Part shown: in pieces, positions 6,059 through 6,061 of the stretch | Numbering within the stretch: position 1 is the stretch's first letter | How the letters are laid out: each line of letters opens with the position of its first letter | NCBI GenBank assembly: GCA_016206875.1 | Contig: JACQQR010000232.1 | Span: forward strand, 1-6,061 | Direction of reading: 5' to 3' | DNA length: 6,061 nucleotides | Origin: Candidatus Omnitrophota bacterium | Lineage (GTDB): Bacteria > Omnitrophota > Omnitrophia > Omnitrophales > JACROU01 | Notes under the pieces: model-generated | What the model saw: the letters and a program-made list of their open reading frames with translations, nothing else | Databases searched by the model: none | Told to the model about the DNA's origin: nothing | Position numbers and translations under genes: made by a program

Positions 6059-6061
6059 TAT

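Overview
The window is a compact, ordinary bacterial chromosomal segment. All four genes read right to left on the minus strand. From right to left they are: a sigma-54 activator ATPase at the window edge, a roughly 200-bp gap, then polA (DNA polymerase I), coaE (dephospho-CoA kinase) and rho (transcription termination factor). After rho comes about 146 bp of non-coding DNA with repeat-like palindromes. No tRNA, rRNA, CRISPR, transposase or phage gene is visible.

The polA-coaE-rho block is tightly packed. coaE starts inside, or 1 nt beyond, the end of polA, and the coaE stop and rho start share a base (TAATG). This suggests one polycistronic mRNA with translational coupling. The same gene order is known in Chlamydia (the rho/coaE/polA neighbourhood). 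Together with a sigma-54 activator and moderate GC, this fits a free-living member or relative of the PVC superphylum (for example Omnitrophota-like), but the assignment is inference and not secure.

The most informative non-coding region is the gap between the activator and polA. A good sigma-70-type promoter candidate overlaps the activator's last codons and would give polA a leader of roughly 190 nt. That leader contains a perfect 24-bp palindrome and four copies of ATGAAT in both orientations. polA itself has no visible Shine-Dalgarno sequence. A weak sigma-54-like -24/-12 match lies in the same gap.

Downstream of rho there are two same-orientation hairpin elements that share a CTGGAT...GGRATGAC framework, plus a third hairpin that contains the rho stop codon. 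None is followed by a T-tract.

All four proteins look intact, with their key catalytic residues present. I found no convincing undescribed system. The points worth a second look are the polA leader, the palindromic repeat pair, an unusual Rho P-loop (Tyr-Ser where E. coli has Lys-Ala), and the uncertain N-terminus of the activator.
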